Of a DNA stretch of 64,000 nt, positions 59,992 through 64,000 are shown piece after piece. Source of the stretch: Dastarcus helophoroides (taxonomy: Eukaryota > Arthropoda > Insecta > Coleoptera > Bothrideridae); contig CM053326.1 of assembly GCA_028583605.1 (NCBI GenBank), positions 7,200,587 to 7,264,586 on the forward strand, written 5' to 3'. How positions within the stretch are numbered: the stretch's first letter is position 1; every line of letters starts with the position of its first letter. Under the pieces are notes generated by a model. That model saw nothing but the letters and a program-made list of their open reading frames with translations, did no database searches and was not told the origin of the DNA. The position numbers and the translations under genes are program-made.

Positions 59992-60362
59992 CTGGGTCTA
60001 AATTCATGGATTTTTAACAATTTACCAAAGACTTCTGACCAAGGAAATCTGCAACATTACTGAAGAATTGCGCTGCTTTTTGATTAATGTCTTTTAAATT
60101 ATTCTTTTTAATAATTGTCCACATTTTACAGAATGATGGAAGTCTTGCAGTATTATGTGAATTAATCTTTAATGTATGGTCAGTTACCAAATGTTTTGCA
60201 GCAAGGTGTTACAGATTCCTTGCCTTATTTTTAATTCTTGAACTGTTTATTAAATGAGGTACTTAGCCTGCATATTGTAGGGTTGTATTAAGGCCACTTT
60301 ATGACAAGTATAAGACACCATGTCCATTTAATATTTTGAAACATAAGTATTTTCTGAATAAA
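59992..60362 (+). terminator. 3' untranslated region and poly(A) signal
   Basis: After the stop, about 365 bp of AT-rich non-coding sequence lead to AATAAA at 60357-60362. No stronger upstream signal was noticed. The end of transcription is inferred. Confidence 0.5.
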
Positions 60363-60369
60363 ATATGTA

Positions 60370-61130
60370 TTAATAAGATATTAAAATTTCATCTTTTGTA
60401 TTATAAACTTAAGCTTTCCATAGAATAGGGTTATTTTTATAGATTTGTACTTTGAATAAGATGCACTAGTCACTTAGTTTAGTAGTCTGGTGGATATTTA
60501 TAAATGTTATTTATTATAGGATCTGTAAGCAGTGATCAGATAATATAAAATTTATAAATTTTTTATTTTTGTATTTATTGCCTCCACAATTTAAAAACTA
60601 TTAAAATAATGTTAATGTGGCACAATGCTGTCTAAAAATAATTATTGTTTCATATAAATATAATCTGCCATTTAATACCAAATAGCTAATTGTTCATAAA
60701 TAAAAATTGCTATCAAGAATCACAACCATCTTGTATAACGTAAATATATACCAATCTACAGCCTGCCCCATCAGTCTAAAGACAGTGGATATTATAACTG
60801 TTCACTAAGTTTAACTTTTAAGAATATGAATTATAAAGGCAATAGCTGGGATGCACAAATAGTATTGCACCAAATGGATTCAATAGAATAGAAACATTTA
60901 GATTTGACGTTTAGTGGGGTTAAACATAAATATCCATATTTCGATATGAGTTTAATTTGTTTTGTGCAACTGGTTTTTGCCAGACAGCCTTCTTGAATTT
61001 TCTCAAATGGCAACCCAGGTTTAGTTTGGTGTCATTTGGCAGATAATTGATTTAGAAATACAGTACGACATATAAGCATGTTTATCCTAACATAACGAAG
61101 TAAATTAAAAAAACTAAATTAACTTTGTAC
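60370..61130. other. Downstream intergenic sequence, no feature seen
   Basis: AT-rich sequence without recognised genes. Confidence 0.4.
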
Positions 61131-61970
61131 AGGGAACATGAGCAAGCATTAATTAGGCAAGCTGCAGCAGATCACGAATGTGTCTGAAGGATTAATAAGA
61201 AAACTTGAACTTTTAGAAAACGATTTTGATCACAGGATGCAATTTGTAGAAATTATGACAAAAAGAACTGAAGCTGATCAAAATTTTATGATACATTACT
61301 TCTCCAGACGATACTGCATTTGATGATAAATGGTTCTGCTAATAGGCATAACTATAGACACTGGCACCCTGCTAATCCCCATGTCTGCTTAAAAACTTGC
61401 ACGCAATTTTCAAAAAAAAACCTAACGTTTGCTGTAGAATATTGAACGGGAATGTCATCAGTTCATTCTTCATACATGGTACAGTAAAAACTGTGGATAC
61501 TTGAAACTATTATAAAATCAAATTTTACCAGAGATAAAAGAGACTAAACCAAATCTAATAAATCTGCAGTGACACTCAAATATCTGATATCGGTGCTCCA
61601 CCGTATTTTGGTCAGCAAGTTCCCGCATTCTTAAATAATAATTTGCCAGGGCAATTAATTGGCGGAGGGGTCGATTAAATGGCCTCCTAGATCTCCAGAT
61701 TGGACCCCCACTGACTATTTCTTCTGGAGATATTTGGAACATGTTGTGTATCCTAATAGGCCAACAATATTAGGTGAATCAGAAGCTGGAATTATATTTA
61801 CGATCACAAACTTTCCTGCGGCATATCTGCAGAATGCACTGTGCGCTTTCGTTGCTAGACTTAGATATTGTCAAAAAGTGAATGGACAATATTTGAGCAG
61901 CTGTTGTGATTTTCTTCAATCAAGAAATTCGATTTTCGTGTTACTTTTTTTTGTTCTATTCACTTGAAGT
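61130..61970 (+). pseudogene. Tc1/mariner-superfamily transposase relic (DDE_3-like)
   Basis: In order on the plus strand: LLENDFDHRMQFVEIMTKRT, then ANRHNYRHW and NPHVC, CRILNGNVISSFFIHGTV, IGAPPYFGQQVPAFLNNNLP, and SIKWPPRSPDWTPTDYFFWR followed by YLEHVVYPNRPT, NFPAAYLQNA and FVARLRYCQ. This is the layout of the large insect family with a DDE_3-type domain; the third acidic residue is the D in TPTDYF, while the second is lost in IGAPPYFG. At least five frame breaks and stops. The N-terminal DNA-binding part is missing. Confidence 0.7.
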
Positions 61971-62037
61971 ATTTGTTTATATTTTTTTCTTCGTTATTTT
62001 AGAACAAGGGTCCCCAAACTTTCTTGATCATCGACCC
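61971..62037. mobile_element. Possible hAT end fragment
   Basis: CAAGGGTCCCCAAACTTTCTTG near 62004 resembles hAT ends starting CAGGGGTCCCCAAAC. No partner or target duplication seen. Confidence 0.25.
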
Positions 62038-62287
62038 TGTTATCAACCATGGCAACCGAGGGTACTCGCACAAGGTCAGGGGTCGAGTGCGAGTGGAATG
62101 CTGAGGGGAAAAGTGCTTGCAATGGACCGAAATGTGGCGGCTGGGTTGAGGCATTCATTCGGGGTGATTCATTGGAGACGTATGGGCGCGGCTAGCTAAC
62201 TTTAACATAGATGGTTAAATGTATAGATTTTACTTTGTCTTTTCAAATGTTACAGTTTGGTATTTTTGTAATAAACGGTTGTTTACA
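62038..62287 (+). mobile_element. Probable LTR of a Gypsy-type element
   Basis: Runs from TGTTATCAACC to GTTTACA, with AATAAA at about 62270 near its end, and is followed directly by the primer-site-like TCAGAAGTGGGAT (62288-62300), exactly as at 6651-6670. The 5' boundary is a guess from the TG start. Confidence 0.45.
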
Positions 62288-62502
62288 TCAGAAGTGGGAT
62301 CGGATTGGTGTGTTTTTGAGATTTTAGTGAAAAAGGTGTAAAAATATAGCAGAGAACGCGCTCCAAAGTAAAAGAAGTACTGAGAAGTCGGCATGAATCC
62401 AGAAGATATCGGCGATGACAGGGGAGCTCTCGAGAGAGCTGAGCAAGCCATAAACGGAGGTGAAGACAGGAGGGTGTAAGGTCAAGTTATACATCCCCAA
62501 GA
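62288..62502 (+). pseudogene. LTR-retrotransposon leader and gag start, broken
   Basis: After the primer-site-like string and about 90 bp of leader an ATG at 62393 opens MNPEDIGDDRGALERAEQAI and stops at TAA after about 28 codons. The gag body is missing; the next sequence is the 559-bp repeat. The leader strand and position parallel those at 6658-6895, though the sequences differ. Confidence 0.4.
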
Positions 62503-63061
62503 ACCTCAAGTGCGGTAATAATGGCCAGCAGGGTGCAGAAGAGTAGTGAGTCGATAACCAAATTAAATGCTTTTAGTAATGTTCTGCTTTGCGTCAGATG
62601 ATTGATAAAATCGTAAATGCAAAAAAATCCAAAGTTATTAAATTTAGCAGTCAATCACAAATAATCTAAACGTAAACGAAGTAAACAAAGAAACGCATGC
62701 TCCTCTAAATAAAAGTATTTGTGACTCAACTTTACCTATACACGAGTACGTGATCGTCGAAATAAATGCTGACGGAGTAGAGGAGTAGAGCTCCATTATA
62801 AACAAGAGCGTTTTGAACGTTGAAAATCTGTTAGAACTTTAGGACTTAAATTAAATGATGTTTATTATGAAAAAGTAGCCGAGTTATTGCGTTTCGATGA
62901 TTACTCAACAAAGGGTTTTAAATTTGACAAAACAAATCCAAACATTGATATTAATAAAATAGAACAGCGATTCAAATACTTTTACAACTTTTAAATCTGT
63001 ATAAAGGGTTATTCGCAAAAAAAGGTTTGCTATCGAACTTGAAACGAACTAATGAACACAC
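62503..63061. repeat. 559-bp segment identical to 55103-55661
   Basis: Second copy of the segment found inside the hAT-like element, without a single difference over its length. Here it is flanked by ACATCCCCAAGA on the left and AAATAAAATCAAAAC on the right. No inverted ends or target duplication could be found around it. Confidence 0.88.
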
Positions 63062-63675
63062 AAATAAAATCAAAACAATTCATCTTTTATCGGAGAAAAA
63101 GGAGTAAAAACATTTAGGTGATGGCATAGTCAGCTGTCAGGTTACGGAACGATCTGAAAGATTTGAGTTATAATGTTTACGATTACGACAGAAACAGAAC
63201 ATTGATATTATGTTAAGAGTGCGGACTGAGAATTATGGCTGTTATGGGTTTTTAAGGTAGTTAGTTTGATCTGAAAAAGGCCATTACGTATTTACATTTA
63301 ATTTTACGAGAACACTGTTAGATTTTGGGTCCATAAATTAATCTGCTGTGCGAATCGTCCATTTTATTAATAGGTGTACCTTTATTATGATATTGATTAG
63401 TAATTATTGGTATTATTTTGAAGAATTAATTCCTACAATAAACATAATCTAACTCCTACATTATTGATGTATTTGAAGTGGTAATTTTTGCGAACCAAGA
63501 TTGGAGTATAAGGTACCTGATTCGACCATAAAAGCGATAAATTATTATTAGTCGAAAACACCTAGTTCGGCAACTTAAATAATATTTGAATTTAATCGAA
63601 TATTTTAGAAAATGTACACCCTGTTATTCAGAACAAAGTAAACCATAAAGTGTATTGTTTCACAAAAATATTATG
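63062..63675. other. Intergenic sequence, no feature seen
   Basis: AT-rich. TACACCCTGTTATTCAGAAC near 63613 is another CCCTGT-type end without a partner. Confidence 0.35.
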
Positions 63676-63951
63676 TTGATAAGGAGAGACCATTCCTTTG
63701 AATTAGAAACTGTAGCAATTGTGTTATTAGTTAATAGATTTCGGCAGTACTTAGTCGGAAGGCCCTTCACAGTGATTACTGATTGTGCTGCAGTAACAAA
63801 TACTTTCAAAAAGGTAGAATTAAATCAGAGAATCGGCTGGTGGGTTTTGGAATTGAGCGAATACCAGTTTGGCATTAGACAATCGACCTGTCAGCAAATG
63901 CGTTATGTTGATGTTAGCGGTTGTACAAGCGACTACACTCATAATGTATGA
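63655..63951 (+). pseudogene. Gypsy-type RNase H fragment
   Basis: A 98-codon open frame containing HSFELETVAIVLLVNRFRQY, LVGRPFTVITDCAAV and RIGWWVLELSEYQFGI...MRYVDV. This is the Ty3/Gypsy RNase H, with the conserved E of SFELE and D of TDC; the usual DALSR ending has become DVSGC. The flanking reverse transcriptase and integrase are absent in the window, although the element may run past its end. It may belong to the same element as the LTR-like sequence at 62038. Confidence 0.78.
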
Positions 63952-64000
63952 ATTGAAGGGTAGAGAGGTAAAAAAGAAATAATAAAAAAAAAATATTAAA

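Larger units (their letters stand above)
52870..57842. mobile_element. 4957-bp hAT-type element filled with degenerate repeats
   Basis: Element 52878-57834 starts CAGGGCTTCGAACCGGAAC and ends GAGGTTCGATGCCCTG, inverted ends with subterminal GAAAACCGGAAC repeats at both sides. An exact 8-bp duplication TGCAAAAA flanks it (52870-52877 and 57835-57842). Ends and duplication length fit the hAT superfamily. I find no transposase inside: the body is mainly imperfect GTCGAAATTTT/GAAAAAAG units, a 1.17-kb duplication and a 559-bp segment also present at 62503. Non-autonomous. It is inserted next to CAGTGGCGGCTGGTAAC (52832), probably the end of another hAT relic. Confidence 0.75.

Overview
The window looks like an AT-rich, transposon-rich insect (arthropod) genome, quite possibly a beetle. 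The evidence is one host gene cut into eleven short exons by GT-AG introns, two of them only 53-54 bp and several of 2-26 kb. The introns are packed with eukaryotic transposons typical of insects (mariner, FLYWCH/MULE, hAT, pogo, jockey-type and other non-LTR elements, Gypsy-type LTR elements, foldback elements). There are no operons, bacterial ribosome sites or CRISPR arrays. The order is a guess.

The host gene is a plus-strand ABCG (White/ABCG1-ABCG4-type) half-transporter that fills almost the whole window: start codon at 191, stop at 59991, eleven exons whose phases all join. It reads as about 664 residues: ATPase domain with Walker A, Q-loop, LSGGQ signature, Walker B, D-loop and H-loop (exons 1-6), then six membrane segments (exons 7-11). 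A TATA box and a well-spaced initiator lie upstream, and a poly(A) signal follows near 60357. One extra base at about 59706 in the last exon breaks the frame and would remove the last loop and last membrane helix; this is either a sequence error or a null allele.

Intron 1 (480-26777) holds foldback elements, a hammerhead-ribozyme sequence (about 1310-1375), an LTR-like unit with 68-bp perfect inverted ends (6329-6657), a FLYWCH/MULE transposase relic (16650-18960, minus) split by a mariner (16867-18138), a solo LTR, and a broken jockey-type retrotransposon (21420-24890, minus). Intron 2 (26896-30597) has a solo LTR and a long T-rich degenerate repeat. Intron 3 (30791-38673) has three inverted-repeat elements, one (34047-36584) with a two-exon relic of a zinc-binding protein, and two decayed hammerhead motifs on either side of it. 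Intron 4 (38820-47447) has an RNase H-bearing non-LTR relic, a pogo-like transposase relic and a second non-LTR element that ends about 60 bp before exon 5. Intron 7 has a 701-bp hAT derivative with perfect 8-bp target duplications ending 46 bp before exon 8. Intron 8 (50414-58729) has a solo LTR and a 4957-bp element with hAT-style ends and 8-bp target duplications, built mostly of degenerate short repeats and containing a 1.17-kb duplication separated by a 559-bp segment.

Beyond the gene (60400-64000) are a Tc1/mariner-superfamily relic, LTR-retrotransposon pieces (primer-site region, gag start, RNase H) and a second, base-identical copy of the 559-bp segment. I see no clear new multi-gene system. 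The most unusual items are the hammerhead ribozyme family, the repeat-filled hAT-like element with its duplicated inner blocks, and the inverted-repeat element with the spliced zinc-finger relic.
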